The notes under the pieces are model-generated. The model was not told the DNA's origin, made no database searches, and saw only the letters and a list, made by a program, of their open reading frames with translations. A stretch of DNA of 64,000 bases, from positions 187,726-251,725 of the forward strand of contig NZ_NKFP01000004.1 of NCBI RefSeq assembly GCF_002215035.1. The letters are read 5' to 3'. A program made the translations under genes and the position numbers. This DNA comes from Leptolyngbya ohadii IS1 (lineage in GTDB: Bacteria > Cyanobacteriota > Cyanobacteriia > Elainellales > Elainellaceae). Shown piece by piece: positions 36,807-46,274 of this stretch. Every line of letters begins with the position of its first letter. The first letter of the stretch is position 1.

Positions 36807-38270
36807 ATGGCTTCAGAGAAGTTTCGGCAGCAGTTGCGCCAGGAAGCAGAGCAGTGGCGAGCGGAGGGGTTAATTGACCCGGAGCAGTTTCAGCAGTTGT
36901 CCGATCGCTATCAGTTTGAAGGACTAGATCGCATTGCTCGCGATCGCTTTATTGTGGTGGTCTTGTGTCTGGGCTGTGTGCTGCTGGGCTTGAGCGTCAT
37001 TACCTTTGTGGCGGCAAACTGGCAGGCGATCGGGCGTGGGGTGAAGCTGTTGCTGCTGATGGTGCTGTTTTTGGGCGTGAATGCGATCGGCTTCTATCTG
37101 TGGCATTTGGTACCGCATTCAACTGGGCAGAAGGGCTGGCAGCACCGATTGGGGCAGGGTTTGCTGCTGCTAGGGGCACTGATTCTGGGGGCGAATCTGA
37201 CGCTGGTGGGGCAAATGTTTCACAGTAGCGGCACGCTTTCCGAACTCTGTCTGGTCTGGGGACTGGCGGTACTGGTAATGGCATACGGTCTGCAAATGAC
37301 GATGCTGGGCGTGCTGGCAATCCTGCTGATGGGCATTGGCTACTGGAGCGGTGTAGCTAACTTGACGAGTCTGGGGATGCTGCCCGGAATTGCCCTGCTG
37401 ATTCGCTATATGCCGATCGCTGCGGTGCTGCTGTTTCTGCCGCTGGCGTACTGGTGTCGCTCTAGATCAATTTTTGTGTTGGGGGCGATTGCCACTGTCA
37501 CTTCATTGGAGGTGGTCTTGCAGTCCTACAATGTTGGGCTAGATTTTGCGTCCGGTGTGCTGGCTGCGATCGCCTTTTCCCTGCCGCCTGCGCTGCTATG
37601 GAGCTATGAGGATGAGGGATGGAGCAGTCGAGCCGAGGGAGCACTGGCAAAATCACGGGGGGAATTACTGGAGGATCCGCTGACGTTTGCGCCGCTTGCC
37701 AGCAGTTTAGCAATTATCTTTCTCGTCGGATTGCTCTACGTGCTGTCCTTTCACTATGCCTGGGATATTCCCGGTTCAGAACTCGGACTACCGCAGCAGG
37801 TGGGCAGATTGTTTACGACGGGGCGATCGTTTTTGCTGAATCCGAATGTGCTGCTGTTCACGGGTCTAACGATTTTCCAGTGGGTTAATTTGGCGCGTCC
37901 TTATAGAAGCGATCGCTGGCGGCTAAGCCAGACGGATTTGCTGGTGTTGCTGCTGCTGGTGCTATTGGCGCTGCTCGGTTTCTGGCATTGGAGCATCAGT
38001 CCGATTATGGAGCTGGCAACCGTGCTGGTGAACATCGTGTTTTTCATCCTGGCGGCGCGATTTCTGCGGGAGGGACTTGCCGAAGGTCAGCGCAGTTTGT
38101 TCTGGAGTGGGCTAATTCTGCTGACGCTGCAAATCCTCAGTCGCACACTGGAATACGACACCGGACTGCTGGTGAAATCCCTGGCGTTTTTGCTCTGCGG
38201 CATTGGCATTATTGCGATCGGACTCTGGTTTGAGCGGCATGTTCGCACGCTAAGGCGATCGCAGTCCTGA
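36807..38270 (+). CDS. DUF2157 multi-pass membrane protein
   Basis: 487 residues, with a soluble N-terminus (QLRQEAEQWRAEGLIDPEQFQQLSDRYQ, the DUF2157 signature helix) and about 12 hydrophobic segments from residue 50 on, including LCLGCVLLGLSVITFVAANWQAI, which is the usual first-helix pair. The ends of the helices carry few charged residues. Function unknown; the family is often encoded with a GDYXXLXY-domain protein, and a GDYXXLXY-like gene does lie 2.4 kb away (40653-41291). The ATG at 36807 is accepted. It is transcribed in the same direction as the metallophosphoesterase downstream, 104 bases away. Confidence 0.85.
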   Translation: MASEKFRQQLRQEAEQWRAEGLIDPEQFQQLSDRYQFEGLDRIARDRFIVVVLCLGCVLLGLSVITFVAANWQAIGRGVKLLLLMVLFLGVNAIGFYLWHLVPHSTGQKGWQHRLGQGLLLLGALILGANLTLVGQMFHSSGTLSELCLVWGLAVLVMAYGLQMTMLGVLAILLMGIGYWSGVANLTSLGMLPGIALLIRYMPIAAVLLFLPLAYWCRSRSIFVLGAIATVTSLEVVLQSYNVGLDFASGVLAAIAFSLPPALLWSYEDEGWSSRAEGALAKSRGELLEDPLTFAPLASSLAIIFLVGLLYVLSFHYAWDIPGSELGLPQQVGRLFTTGRSFLLNPNVLLFTGLTIFQWVNLARPYRSDRWRLSQTDLLVLLLLVLLALLGFWHWSISPIMELATVLVNIVFFILAARFLREGLAEGQRSLFWSGLILLTLQILSRTLEYDTGLLVKSLAFLLCGIGIIAIGLWFERHVRTLRRSQS

Positions 38271-38374
38271 TTGCGGTTTCTCCAGTGCAGTTTCTCTGCG
38301 CTTCCGTCCGGAGTGCCATACAAAAAGGTGCTTTTCCTGCCTATCCTTAAAGAAAGGTATCTTTTCATCACAGC

Positions 38375-39328
38375 ATGGTTAACGCTCACACCCCGCTTCC
38401 CGCTGCCGATTCAACTGCCCCGATGAATAAAGCTTTGACGATCGCTGTTGTGGGCGATGTGCATGACCTGTGGGAACCCGCTGACGAACAGGCACTCAAA
38501 CATCTGGGCGTGGATCTGGTGCTGCTGGTGGGCGATTTTGGCAACGAGTCAGTTGAGGTGGTGCGATCGATCGCGGAGATGGACATCCCCAAGGCGGCGA
38601 TCTTCGGCAATCACGATGCCTGGTACACAGCCACCCACTGGGGTAAAAAGATGCGAACCCATAAGGAAGACCGAGTGCAGATCCAGATCGACCTGCTGGG
38701 CGAGGCCCATGTGGGCTACGGCAAACTCGACTTTCCCGAATTTAACCTGACTGTGGTGGGGGGTCGTCCCTTTAGCTGGGGCGGTTCGGACTGGTCTGCT
38801 CACGGGCAATTCTACAAAGAGCGGTACGGCGTGCAGAGCTTCGAGGAATCTACCGCAAAAATTGTTCAGGCAGTCAAAGACGGCGCACACGATACCGTAA
38901 TCTTTATCGGACACTGCGGACCCAAAGGATTAGGCGACCAGCCAGAAGACCCCTGCGGCAAGGATTGGAAACCCCTCGGCGGCGATCATGGCGACCCGGA
39001 TCTGACTGCGGCGATTGAGGAAACCCTGCTCCTCGGCAAATCCGTCCCGCTCGTCACCTTTGGACACATGCACCACGGACTCCGCCACACCAAAGACCGT
39101 CTACGAAAGATGATTGATACTTCTCCCCACGGCACGGTCTACCTAAATGCTGCCAGTGTGCCGCGCATTGTTCAGGACGATACCGGACGGCGGCGTAATT
39201 TCTCCCTCGTCAAACTAGAAGCTGGAACTGTGACTCAAGTTTCCCTCGTGTGGGTCGATGAAGAAGATGCGATTGTCTCTGAGCAGGGGCTATACCAGGC
39301 AGAGTCCGCCCCGCTCCAAATCCTCTAG
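38375..39328 (+). CDS. Calcineurin-like metallophosphoesterase (TIGR04168-type)
   Basis: 317 residues. The five metal-binding motifs are present in order: VVGDVHDLWE (D-x-H), LLVGDFGNE (GD), IFGNHDAW (GNHD), FIGHCGPKG (GH) and FGHMHHGLRH (GHxH). This is the subgroup found in cyanobacteria and plants. Substrate unknown. The N-terminal 25 residues may not be translated: an in-frame ATG follows (MNKALTIAVVGDVH). No signal peptide. Confidence 0.88.
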   Translation: MVNAHTPLPAADSTAPMNKALTIAVVGDVHDLWEPADEQALKHLGVDLVLLVGDFGNESVEVVRSIAEMDIPKAAIFGNHDAWYTATHWGKKMRTHKEDRVQIQIDLLGEAHVGYGKLDFPEFNLTVVGGRPFSWGGSDWSAHGQFYKERYGVQSFEESTAKIVQAVKDGAHDTVIFIGHCGPKGLGDQPEDPCGKDWKPLGGDHGDPDLTAAIEETLLLGKSVPLVTFGHMHHGLRHTKDRLRKMIDTSPHGTVYLNAASVPRIVQDDTGRRRNFSLVKLEAGTVTQVSLVWVDEEDAIVSEQGLYQAESAPLQIL

Positions 39329-39396
39329 TTAATCCTTGAGGCAATCCTTTTGCAACAAATGCACTAGCATCTTGCCTTGTCAACCTGTTAAGATAA

Positions 39397-39475
39397 GCTT
39401 GCCGTCTGGAGCTTTCTTTGATGGGTGAACTCCATTTCACCAATCATCAAGGATATTAGGGCAGGCTTGCCGTCT

Positions 39476-39479
<4 letters not shown>
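39397..39479 (+). repeat. 15-bp direct repeat bracketing the tRNA-Ser 5' flank
   Basis: GCTTGCCGTCTGGAG occurs at 39397-39411 and 39465-39479; the second copy's GGAG is the first four bases of the tRNA-Ser gene. Between them lies a hairpin GGTGAA/TTCACC (about 39424-39443). It suggests a local duplication at the tRNA 5' end. Confidence 0.55.
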
Positions 39480-39560
<81 letters not shown>

Positions 39561-39611
39561 TTGATTGTTTAATCCCATAGATAGAGGTCCGATCGCCTGA
39601 AGAAAATCTTT

Positions 39612-40043
39612 CTACTCAGGTAAGAAGCTGTTATCTAGAACCTGCTCCATCGTGTAGGGACATTCGGGCGGAAAGACTTCGTAATCGAGGTTAGTTTCCC
39701 TTATGGCAAGATCTAAGCCGTCTTCGTATCCCAGAATGAGAGCTTCAGACAGATAGGGTTTCAGGCTTGGATTGTTTCTAAGATGTCTCGCAATGGATCT
39801 GCGCTGTTCTCGAATCGTGGCTTTCCAACTGTTCGATCGCCGCTCTGGTTGAAACTGCCACTTGAGTAAATGGGCGAGTAGGATTCTGAATCGAGATACT
39901 AATTCCTTTTCCTGCTGCTTGCCCAAGCTCTCAATTTCCTCGATTAAATGCTCCACATCTAGCGATTCCCAATCCCGGTTGCCTAGCAAAAGGGACTGTT
40001 CCTGCGTCCAGCGATAGAAGTCTTTGTCGTAGGTGTCGTACAT
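39612..40043 (-). CDS. DUF29 family protein
   Basis: 143 residues. [48 protein letters not shown] is the family's N-terminal signature; [25 protein letters not shown] is the conserved middle. DUF29 is a soluble helical protein family expanded in cyanobacteria, of unknown function. The ATG is at 40043. Confidence 0.92.
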   Translation of the reverse strand: MYDTYDKDFYRWTQEQSLLLGNRDWESLDVEHLIEEIESLGKQQEKELVSRFRILLAHLLKWQFQPERRSNSWKATIREQRRSIARHLRNNPSLKPYLSEALILGYEDGLDLAIRETNLDYEVFPPECPYTMEQVLDNSFLPE

Positions 40044-40257
40044 GGCTCAGCTTGAAAGACAGCCTGGTTTTTAGATCAGAATAACGTTTTGGAGGAGCGA
40101 TCGCCGAAGGTCGGGCAACCGTGATTGCTAATGGACTGGGCTAGAATCAGAATGAATCCGTGTGATGCAAGTGTTCTGGCTTTAGTCAGATTGCTCTCAT
40201 TGATTCTGCGTTCATCGTTTCTGATCTGATCTTTTCATCTGGGAAAACTCTTCAAAC

Positions 40258-40632
40258 ATGGCAGCCTCCGAAATTCATCAGCCCCGTTCTGCTCAAACCG
40301 ATTCGGATCAGGATCGCCTGCCGGAGCATTCCCACGACGGGGAAGATCATACCCATCCGCACGTCCATAGCGAGGAGTCGCTGCGGCGCATTGTCAACCG
40401 CCTATCCCGGATTGAAGGACATATTCGCGGCATTAAAACAATGGTGCAGGCAAACACCTCCTGCCCGGATGTGCTGGTGCAGCTTGCCGCTGTCCGAGGG
40501 GCGATCGATCGCGTATCCCGCATTATTCTGGATGAACATCTGACCGAGTGTATTTCTCGCGCTGCCCAGGAAGGCAACATCGAAGCCGAAATTGACGAAC
40601 TGAAAGCCGCCCTCGATCGCTTCTTGCCCTAA
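40258..40632 (+). CDS. CsoR/RcnR-type metal-sensing repressor (InrS-like)
   Basis: 124 residues. A histidine-rich N-terminus (HSHDGEDHTHPHVHSEE, His25/31/33/35/37) precedes the four-helix DUF156 domain. Metal ligands are Cys69 (TSCPD), His94 and Cys98 (LDEHLTECIS); the spacing C-x24-H-x3-C equals that of the cyanobacterial nickel sensor InrS (C53, H78, C82) and the copper sensor CsoR. The N-terminal histidines favour nickel, but the assignment between nickel and copper is inference. Release of DNA on metal binding normally derepresses an exporter; no exporter gene is adjacent. Start at ATG 40258. Confidence 0.85.
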   Translation: MAASEIHQPRSAQTDSDQDRLPEHSHDGEDHTHPHVHSEESLRRIVNRLSRIEGHIRGIKTMVQANTSCPDVLVQLAAVRGAIDRVSRIILDEHLTECISRAAQEGNIEAEIDELKAALDRFLP

Positions 40633-40652
40633 TTTCTACTCAACGGTTTCTA

Positions 40653-41291
40653 CTAAAACTGATACCGATCGCGGTCTAGCCAGAAGCTCACTGGCACTGC
40701 ATTACCGTCAGCCCCTACCTTTGCCTCGACTTTGATCGATTTCTGCCCCACCTGACGAAGCTGCTCATTTATTGGAAGCTGCTGATCCTCTGGGATGTAA
40801 TAAGTTTCTAGCCCATAGCGAACCGCTCCCTGCTGATAAATTCCCTGAATTGCAACCTGATTTGCAGCAAGGCGATCGGGATGGCGATCGGAAACAGCAA
40901 TCGGCTTCCACGGTTGGGGCGGCTGCGAGGCGTTGTCCGGCGACTGCAAAATCACATAAAAGCTCGTGGTCGGGCGATCGAGAGTCGAAGAGCCATCCCC
41001 CGGCTTGGATTGAGTATCGATTTTAGGGGCGATCGTCTCCCATCCCGGCAGCTTTTCCAGCGTTTGCACATTAGCGATCGGGAAGCTAAACGTGAGCGAA
41101 TAGCCCTGAAGCGGATTGTAGGGATCGACGGGCAGGGTTTCCAGGACGATCGGCTTTCCGGTGACGTGGGTGTAGACGGCTTGTGCTGGAATAGTGAGAA
41201 TCAAACCAGCCTGGATCAGCAGAGCAGCAGCAAACCGTAGCGGAATGGACTTCTTAGCCGTTTGCATTTGCTGAAGGGGAACCGTTTGCAT
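40653..41291 (-). CDS. GDYXXLXY-like secreted protein
   Basis: 212 residues from the ATG at 41291 (the frame runs on upstream to 41474 without a good start). The N-terminal hydrophobic segment (LRFAAALLIQAGLILTIPAQA, about 19-39) suggests membrane anchoring. The domain start VLETLPVDPYNPLQGYSLTFSF aligns with the GDYXXLXY family's DPRD-x2-RGDYVxLxY, but the Gly-Asp of the motif is replaced (QGYSLTF). The end reads VSFWLDRDRYQF. Function unknown. It is in tandem with another secreted-protein gene upstream (80 bases) and convergent with the CsoR-type gene. Confidence 0.6.
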   Translation of the reverse strand: MQTVPLQQMQTAKKSIPLRFAAALLIQAGLILTIPAQAVYTHVTGKPIVLETLPVDPYNPLQGYSLTFSFPIANVQTLEKLPGWETIAPKIDTQSKPGDGSSTLDRPTTSFYVILQSPDNASQPPQPWKPIAVSDRHPDRLAANQVAIQGIYQQGAVRYGLETYYIPEDQQLPINEQLRQVGQKSIKVEAKVGADGNAVPVSFWLDRDRYQF

Positions 41292-41370
41292 GGTCTGCCT
41301 CACAAGAAGGAGATATTTAATTCCCCAGTGTTGGGGGGCTAGGAGGGCGGTTCGGTCAGAACGATCGATT

Positions 41371-41793
41371 TTAATTAATCTGCGTAATCGACAACGTGTA
41401 GGGATGACTCGTCTGAGTTCGATCGCCCACAAATACCGAGTAGGTTCCCTGCTGCCAGACACCGGGCACATCAATCACACCACCGGAAAACTCATCCGCC
41501 ATCACACAGCGGTTGACCGGACCCTGAATCAGCAGCGTAGGCTGTCCCTGTCCCTGAAGCTTAAAGCGTAGCGATGTGGGCTGATTGACGACCACCACCT
41601 GAGAGGGATTCCCAGAAATAAAGCCACACTGACTTGTCTGCGAACCGCCGGAATTTCCGTTTACAGTCACAGGGGTAGCAAGCGGAGTTTGGACGGGGTT
41701 ACTCTGGGCAGCTGGGGTCAGGGTAAACAGTGCCGCCAGTGCAGCAGGAATCGCAAGCCACCGAACCGTGAGCCATCGAATAGGTCTTCTCAT
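41371..41793 (-). CDS. Secreted protein of unknown function
   Basis: 140 residues with a Sec signal peptide (basic start MRRPIRW, hydrophobic LAIPAALAALFTL, likely cut after AQS). The mature part contains two cysteines (TSQCGF, NRCVMA) which probably form a disulphide, and strands such as TLLIQGPVNRCVMADEFSGG and GTYSVFVGDRTQTSHPYTLSI, an arrangement that resembles a small beta-sandwich. No named family. The ATG at 41793 has an AGGAGG element six to ten bases upstream on the minus strand. Confidence 0.7.
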   Translation of the reverse strand: MRRPIRWLTVRWLAIPAALAALFTLTPAAQSNPVQTPLATPVTVNGNSGGSQTSQCGFISGNPSQVVVVNQPTSLRFKLQGQGQPTLLIQGPVNRCVMADEFSGGVIDVPGVWQQGTYSVFVGDRTQTSHPYTLSITQIN

Positions 41794-41958
41794 AACACTC
41801 CTCCTTCCTCACCCAATACAAAACAGGGAACGGCGATCGGGAAGGTTTCTATCTGCATCCTAGCGTTTCAGATCGTCAGTGAACCGGGACAGGTGACACT
41901 TTCACGACTGCTTAAATTTGGTTTGAAATTTAGCTTGAAGTTTGACTTGAAAGCAGGG

Positions 41959-42570
41959 TTAGCTATGAATTCGCGGTTCGGGATGAAGCGTTGACAGCAG
42001 ACGACTTTCGACGATCGCCAGTTCCTCTAATCGCAGGTTGACGACCTCCCGATCGAAGTAGGTGGTTGCCAGTGTCCAGTATGCGCCGTAGTGCCGCGCC
42101 TCGGATGCCATCAGTCCCCGATAGAATTTCGCCAGCTCCGGATCGGGGCAATGCAGTCCCAGCAGTCCCAACCGTTCGTGGCTGCGAGCTTCAATCAGTC
42201 CGGCAACCAGGAGGGAGTCCAGCATTCGATCGGGTTCACCTTTTCGGATCTCGGCTTTCAGTCCGGCGGCGTAGGGGGGAGAGGATAGGGGAGCAAGGGC
42301 AATTCCTCGGCGATCGAGCCACTGATTCACCTGTTCAAAATGCTCCAGTTCCTCCTGGGCAATGGCGGTCAGCATTCGCACCAGTTTCTGACTCGACGGA
42401 TAGCGAAACATCAGATTCAAAGCCACGCCTGCCGCCTTCCGTTCGCAGTGAGAGTGATCCAGCAGCATCGTATCCAGGTGATCGATCGCCTGCTGAATCC
42501 ATGACTCAGAGGTGGGCTGCTGCAAGAATTTGATGGTCGCCTGGGTAGGGGGCAGTGGAGTCGCGGTCAT
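41959..42570 (-). CDS. miaE: tRNA 2-methylthio-N6-isopentenyladenosine hydroxylase
   Basis: 203 residues. A ferritin-like diiron enzyme that hydroxylates ms2i6A37 in tRNA. Diiron ligands lie in LLDHSHCERKAAGVALNL (E), AIAQEELEHFEQV (ExxH), EARSHERLGLL (E) and ASEARHYGAYWTLA (ExxH). Length is normal. Start ATG at 42570, corresponding to MTATPLPPTQATIKF; the upstream extension to 42672 was not accepted. It is divergent from plsY. Confidence 0.93.
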   Translation of the reverse strand: MTATPLPPTQATIKFLQQPTSESWIQQAIDHLDTMLLDHSHCERKAAGVALNLMFRYPSSQKLVRMLTAIAQEELEHFEQVNQWLDRRGIALAPLSSPPYAAGLKAEIRKGEPDRMLDSLLVAGLIEARSHERLGLLGLHCPDPELAKFYRGLMASEARHYGAYWTLATTYFDREVVNLRLEELAIVESRLLSTLHPEPRIHS

Positions 42571-42741
42571 TGAATCTTTTTTAGAGGTTAGGTCTATCCA
42601 CCATTCTAAAGAGTTGCGGTTGCAGGCTATGAGATTGAAGGGCACTTGAGGGCGGATTGAGAGTCTCAGCACCTAATTTTTTGAGAAAACCGAGGAATCG
42701 ATCGCTGTAAACTGGAATTGCGTTCAGCAGGAGCAAGCGTC

Positions 42742-43407
42742 ATGGCGGTTTGGTTGGGATACAGCATCCTGGTTCTCATAGCGGCATACCTGTGCGGCTC
42801 AATTCCCACGGGCTATTGGACAGGACGGCTACTCAAAGGAATTGATATCCGCGAACACGGCTCGAAATCCACCGGGGCAACTAACGTGCTGCGGACGATC
42901 GGTAAAATTCCTGCCCTGGCGGTTCTGCTGATTGATATTGGGAAGGGGGTGGCGGCGATCGTCTTTACCCGCTGGTTTTATTCCCTGCCTAGCATTATTG
43001 CGGCTGCGCCTGCGGGCATTGATGCCCAAATTTGGCTGGACTGGATGGTTCCCCTGGCGGCACTGGCGGCACTCCTGGGACACAGCCGATCGATCTGGAT
43101 TCAGTTTACGGGCGGGAAATCTGTGGCGACTGGACTGGGCGTGTTTCTGGCAATGTCCTGGCAGGTGGGATTAGGCGCACTGGCAGCCTTTGGCATTGTC
43201 CTGGCACTGACGCGGATTGTCTCTCTGGGGTCAATGATTGCAGCGATCGTGGGGATGGGACTAATGGTCGGTCTGGGTAAACCGCTGCCCTATCAGCTCA
43301 TGGCGATCGTCGGTGGACTGTTTGTGATCTGGCGACATCAGGCAAATATTCGGCGATTAATTGCCGGAACGGAACCGCGTATCGGACAGAAGCAGGCTGA
43401 GAGCTAA
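42742..43407 (+). CDS. plsY: Glycerol-3-phosphate acyltransferase PlsY
   Basis: 221 residues. PlsY transfers acyl from acyl-phosphate to glycerol-3-phosphate, the first step in phospholipid synthesis. It is a multi-pass membrane protein with the three family motifs: GSIPTGYWTGRLLKGIDIREHGSKSTGATNVLRT, LLGHSRSIWIQFTGGKSVATGLG, and the last segment FVIWRHQANIRRLIAGTEPRIG. The ATG at 42742 has a CAGGAG site 8 bases upstream. Divergent from miaE. Confidence 0.95.
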   Translation: MAVWLGYSILVLIAAYLCGSIPTGYWTGRLLKGIDIREHGSKSTGATNVLRTIGKIPALAVLLIDIGKGVAAIVFTRWFYSLPSIIAAAPAGIDAQIWLDWMVPLAALAALLGHSRSIWIQFTGGKSVATGLGVFLAMSWQVGLGALAAFGIVLALTRIVSLGSMIAAIVGMGLMVGLGKPLPYQLMAIVGGLFVIWRHQANIRRLIAGTEPRIGQKQAES

Positions 43408-43747
43408 TCAGGAATCCGATCGTTCCCCTCAACCCCCCAATTCTGGGCTACGGTGTACACACAAATACCCAGTTGAGTAGCGCAACTCCTGACGCCCCCT
43501 AAATCCCCCACTTGTCTTTTGCCGCGTTTAAAGCGCGAGTTGGGGGACTTTGAAACCCTTGACTTCAAACGATTTGACTTCATTTCCTTTTGCGCCCCAT
43601 CCGACTCAATTGCTTGATAGGCAAGGATCGGAAGTCCCCCAGAATTGGGGGCTTTGGGGGCGGCAAGGACTTGAACACTTACAGAAACAGCTTGCCTGTA
43701 CCCAATAGTTTCCTAGGGGGATTTAGGAGGATCTCACAAGGAATCAA
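43408..43747. repeat. Repeat-rich spacer with three palindromic repeat copies
   Basis: No gene. It holds a split copy of the first family (GCCCCCTAAATCCCCCA at 43494-43510 and TTGGGGGACTTTGAAA at 43540-43555, with a 29-base insert between), and a copy of the second (GTCCCCCAGAATTGGGGGCT with TTGGGGGCG; about 43632-43662), as well as GGATTTAGGAGGATCTCACA near the aminotransferase stop. It lies between convergent plsY and the aminotransferase gene. Confidence 0.6.
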
Positions 43748-44914
43748 TCACAGCAGCGAATTCACAAAATCCGTGAGTCTCTGCATGCCCTCATGGATCG
43801 CATCCAGGCTGGCAGCATAGGACAGGCGAATACAGTCATCTGCGCCAAAGGCAATTCCTGGAACGGCGGCTACCTGCTTCTTCTCCAGCAAGGCATCACA
43901 AAAGTCCAGGGATTTAACGCCGAGCTTGCCAATATTGGGAAACACATAGAATGCGCCCATCGGAGCCGGACAGGTAAAGCCAGGAATGGCATTCACGTAA
44001 TCTAAGACCACCTTGCGCCGCTCGGCAAAGGCATTCACCATGTCGGTCACGCAGTCCTGGGAGCCGTCATAAGCCGCGATCGCCCCATACTGAGCAAAGG
44101 TACAAACGTTGGAGGTGCTGTGTCCCTGGAAGGTGGAAACGGCTTTGACAATCGGTAGAGGAGCCGCCAGGAAGCCAATCCGCCACCCGGTCATCGCGTA
44201 GGTTTTGGCAAAGCCGCTGCTGACGATCGTTTTCTCAAACAGTGCGGGACTGACTGCCCCCATACTCAAATGCTCTGCCCCATCGTAGAGAATCTTTTCG
44301 TAGATTTCGTCTGAGATGATCCAGAGATCGTGCTGTACCAGAACTTCCGCCAGTGCTCGAACTTCCGCCGGGGAATACACCATGCCCGTGGGATTGGAAG
44401 GCGAGTTAAAGATAAACATCCGGGTGCGCGGCGTAATTGCCTGCTGAAGCTGCTCCGGCGTAATCTTGTAGCTGTTTTCCACCGTGGTCGAAACGATGAC
44501 GGGAATGCCGCCTGCCAGTTTCACCATTTCTGGATAGCTGACCCAGAAGGGTGCCGGAATAATCACCTCATCGCCCGGATCGATCAGGGTCATGATCAGG
44601 TCAAACAGCGAGTGCTTGCCGCCATTGGTAACGACGATGTTTGCTGGCTCGTAGGGTAGCTTGTTATCTCGCTGGAGCTTGTCGGCGATCGCTTCTCTAA
44701 GCTTGGGTTCTCCTGCCACAGCACCATAGCGGGTTTTGCCCTGCTCTAAAGCGACTTCGGCAGCACGGCGAATATGGACAGGCGTATCAAAATCGGGTTC
44801 ACCCACACTGAAGCTCAGCACATCAATGCCTTCCCGCTTCATTGCCTTTGCTTTGGTGTCGATCGCCAACGTCAGCGATGGTGTGACATCCCCAATCCGT
44901 GCTGCCAGTTTCAT
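43748..44914 (-). CDS. Class I PLP-dependent aspartate aminotransferase
   Basis: 388 residues, aminotransferase class I, Ib subgroup (aspartate or aspartate/prephenate). Start at ATG 44914: [29 protein letters not shown]. Motifs: [77 protein letters not shown], and the PLP lysine in [17 protein letters not shown]. The ArgXX in the C-terminus (CIRLSYA) binds substrate carboxylate. It links oxaloacetate/glutamate to aspartate. The open frame extends to 45013 without a better start. Confidence 0.93.
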   Translation of the reverse strand: MKLAARIGDVTPSLTLAIDTKAKAMKREGIDVLSFSVGEPDFDTPVHIRRAAEVALEQGKTRYGAVAGEPKLREAIADKLQRDNKLPYEPANIVVTNGGKHSLFDLIMTLIDPGDEVIIPAPFWVSYPEMVKLAGGIPVIVSTTVENSYKITPEQLQQAITPRTRMFIFNSPSNPTGMVYSPAEVRALAEVLVQHDLWIISDEIYEKILYDGAEHLSMGAVSPALFEKTIVSSGFAKTYAMTGWRIGFLAAPLPIVKAVSTFQGHSTSNVCTFAQYGAIAAYDGSQDCVTDMVNAFAERRKVVLDYVNAIPGFTCPAPMGAFYVFPNIGKLGVKSLDFCDALLEKKQVAAVPGIAFGADDCIRLSYAASLDAIHEGMQRLTDFVNSLL

Positions 44915-45122
44915 GCTTACCCCAAAACTCTCAAAATCACGCGACTGACCCGTTACCGCGATGCAAAACTGTCCTCCTCTGGAGGAATCGACTTGCGATC
45001 GGATCTTTTCCACTGTAGTTCAATCACCTTACCCTATTGCAAAAGCAGGTGGCAGGAATGTCACATGATTATTATATTTTCGAGACTGCCAGTTCCCCCG
45101 CTCCCCATCTCCCCATCTCCCT

Positions 45123-45521
45123 ATGCCGCCCTTCCCCTACCACACCGTCTTTGTTGCCCTTGCCGATCGCAATCGCCAGCTTGTGTCCTTCTATCGTGAA
45201 CTGCTAGGACAGCCTCCCCAAACGGAGATTCCAGGGGGATATGCCGAGTTTCAGCTTGCCGGACTGCGGCTGGGAATCTTTCAGCCCAAAGTGGATCATC
45301 TACCGGAGTTTGCAGCCCCATCAAGCGGCAGCATGAGTCTTTGTTTTGAAGTGGCACAGCTTGAAGTTGCGATCGATCGCCTCACTGCAATGGGCTACCC
45401 GCCGCCCGGAACCATAACCACTGCCTCCCACGGGCGAGAAATCTACGCCTATGACCCCGCAGGCAATCGGCTCATTCTGCACGAATCTTCACCCAAACCA
45501 TTGCAAAACACGAATTTTTAG
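45123..45521 (+). CDS. VOC (glyoxalase-fold) family protein
   Basis: 132 residues. Two beta-alpha-beta-beta-beta units of the vicinal-oxygen-chelate fold: PYHTVFVALADRNRQLVSFYRELLGQ and GYAEFQLAGLRLGIFQPK in the first half, SGSMSLCFEVAQLEVAIDRL and REIYAYDPAGNRLILHESS in the second. Possible metal ligands are His near the start, and Glu in FEVAQ and HES. Substrate unknown. The ATG at 45123 follows a C-rich low-complexity run and has no ribosome-binding site. Confidence 0.8.
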   Translation: MPPFPYHTVFVALADRNRQLVSFYRELLGQPPQTEIPGGYAEFQLAGLRLGIFQPKVDHLPEFAAPSSGSMSLCFEVAQLEVAIDRLTAMGYPPPGTITTASHGREIYAYDPAGNRLILHESSPKPLQNTNF

Positions 45522-45613
45522 CCCAGACGAGTGCCAGGCGATCGTTGCAGGTAGTAAGTTAGTGAGAGCCTTTTCAACGGTTTCTTGCCCCGTTCCTTTC
45601 TGCCATATCGCTC

Positions 45614-46252
45614 ATGCTTACGTCAGGATTATCCCTCTGTTTTGCCGCCTTTTTGACGCTGATGCTCTGGCTGGGAGTTGCAGCAAATGGAGCCGCTCAA
45701 ACCCTTTTTACGGCTCCGGAAACATCTGTAAGTTCAGCAAATTTATCGACTGAAATCGCTTCAAGCTTGTTCCCCAAGAAAAACTTACTCACGGCTCAAA
45801 TTACCGCTCCGATCGTCGCGATGGGCAAACCCCTGTTTCACTTTTCGGGTCAGCGCCCAGACAATTTGGGCATCAAATCCGGCAGATTGACAAGCTGCCC
45901 CACCACACCCAACTGCGTGAATAGCCAGGCTTCCCCAGCAGACCCGACGCATTTTATTCAGCCCATTACTTTTACCTCCGCTCCCGATCAGGCAATGGCA
46001 AATCTGAAAGGGGTGATTCAAAGCCTCGATCGCACCGAAATTATTGCCGAGCAGCCAGACTATCTCTACGCCGAGTTCACTAGTGCCCTCATGGGATTCG
46101 TGGATGACGTGGAGTTTTCTCTGGACAAAGACGCAGGGGTGATTCAGGTGCGCTCCGCTTCTCGCCTAGGAGAGTCCGATTTGGAGGTGAACCGCAAGCG
46201 GATTGAAATGATTCGGGAAAAGCTTGCCGATCGGGAAGCCAATTCTCCGTAG
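45614..46252 (+). CDS. DUF1499 family secreted protein
   Basis: 212 residues. Signal peptide or anchor near the N-terminus (LSLCFAAFLTLMLWLGVAAN, cut after NGAAQ). The DUF1499 domain (about 90-205) has GRLTSCPTTPNCVNSQA with two cysteines, TEIIAEQPDYLYAEFTSALMGFVDDVEFSLD, and GVIQVRSASRLGESDLEVNRKRIEMIREKL, all typical of the family. Function unknown; the family occurs in cyanobacteria and chloroplasts of plants. Confidence 0.9.
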   Translation: MLTSGLSLCFAAFLTLMLWLGVAANGAAQTLFTAPETSVSSANLSTEIASSLFPKKNLLTAQITAPIVAMGKPLFHFSGQRPDNLGIKSGRLTSCPTTPNCVNSQASPADPTHFIQPITFTSAPDQAMANLKGVIQSLDRTEIIAEQPDYLYAEFTSALMGFVDDVEFSLDKDAGVIQVRSASRLGESDLEVNRKRIEMIREKLADREANSP

Positions 46253-46274
46253 TTAAATTCTCAAGAAATCTAAT

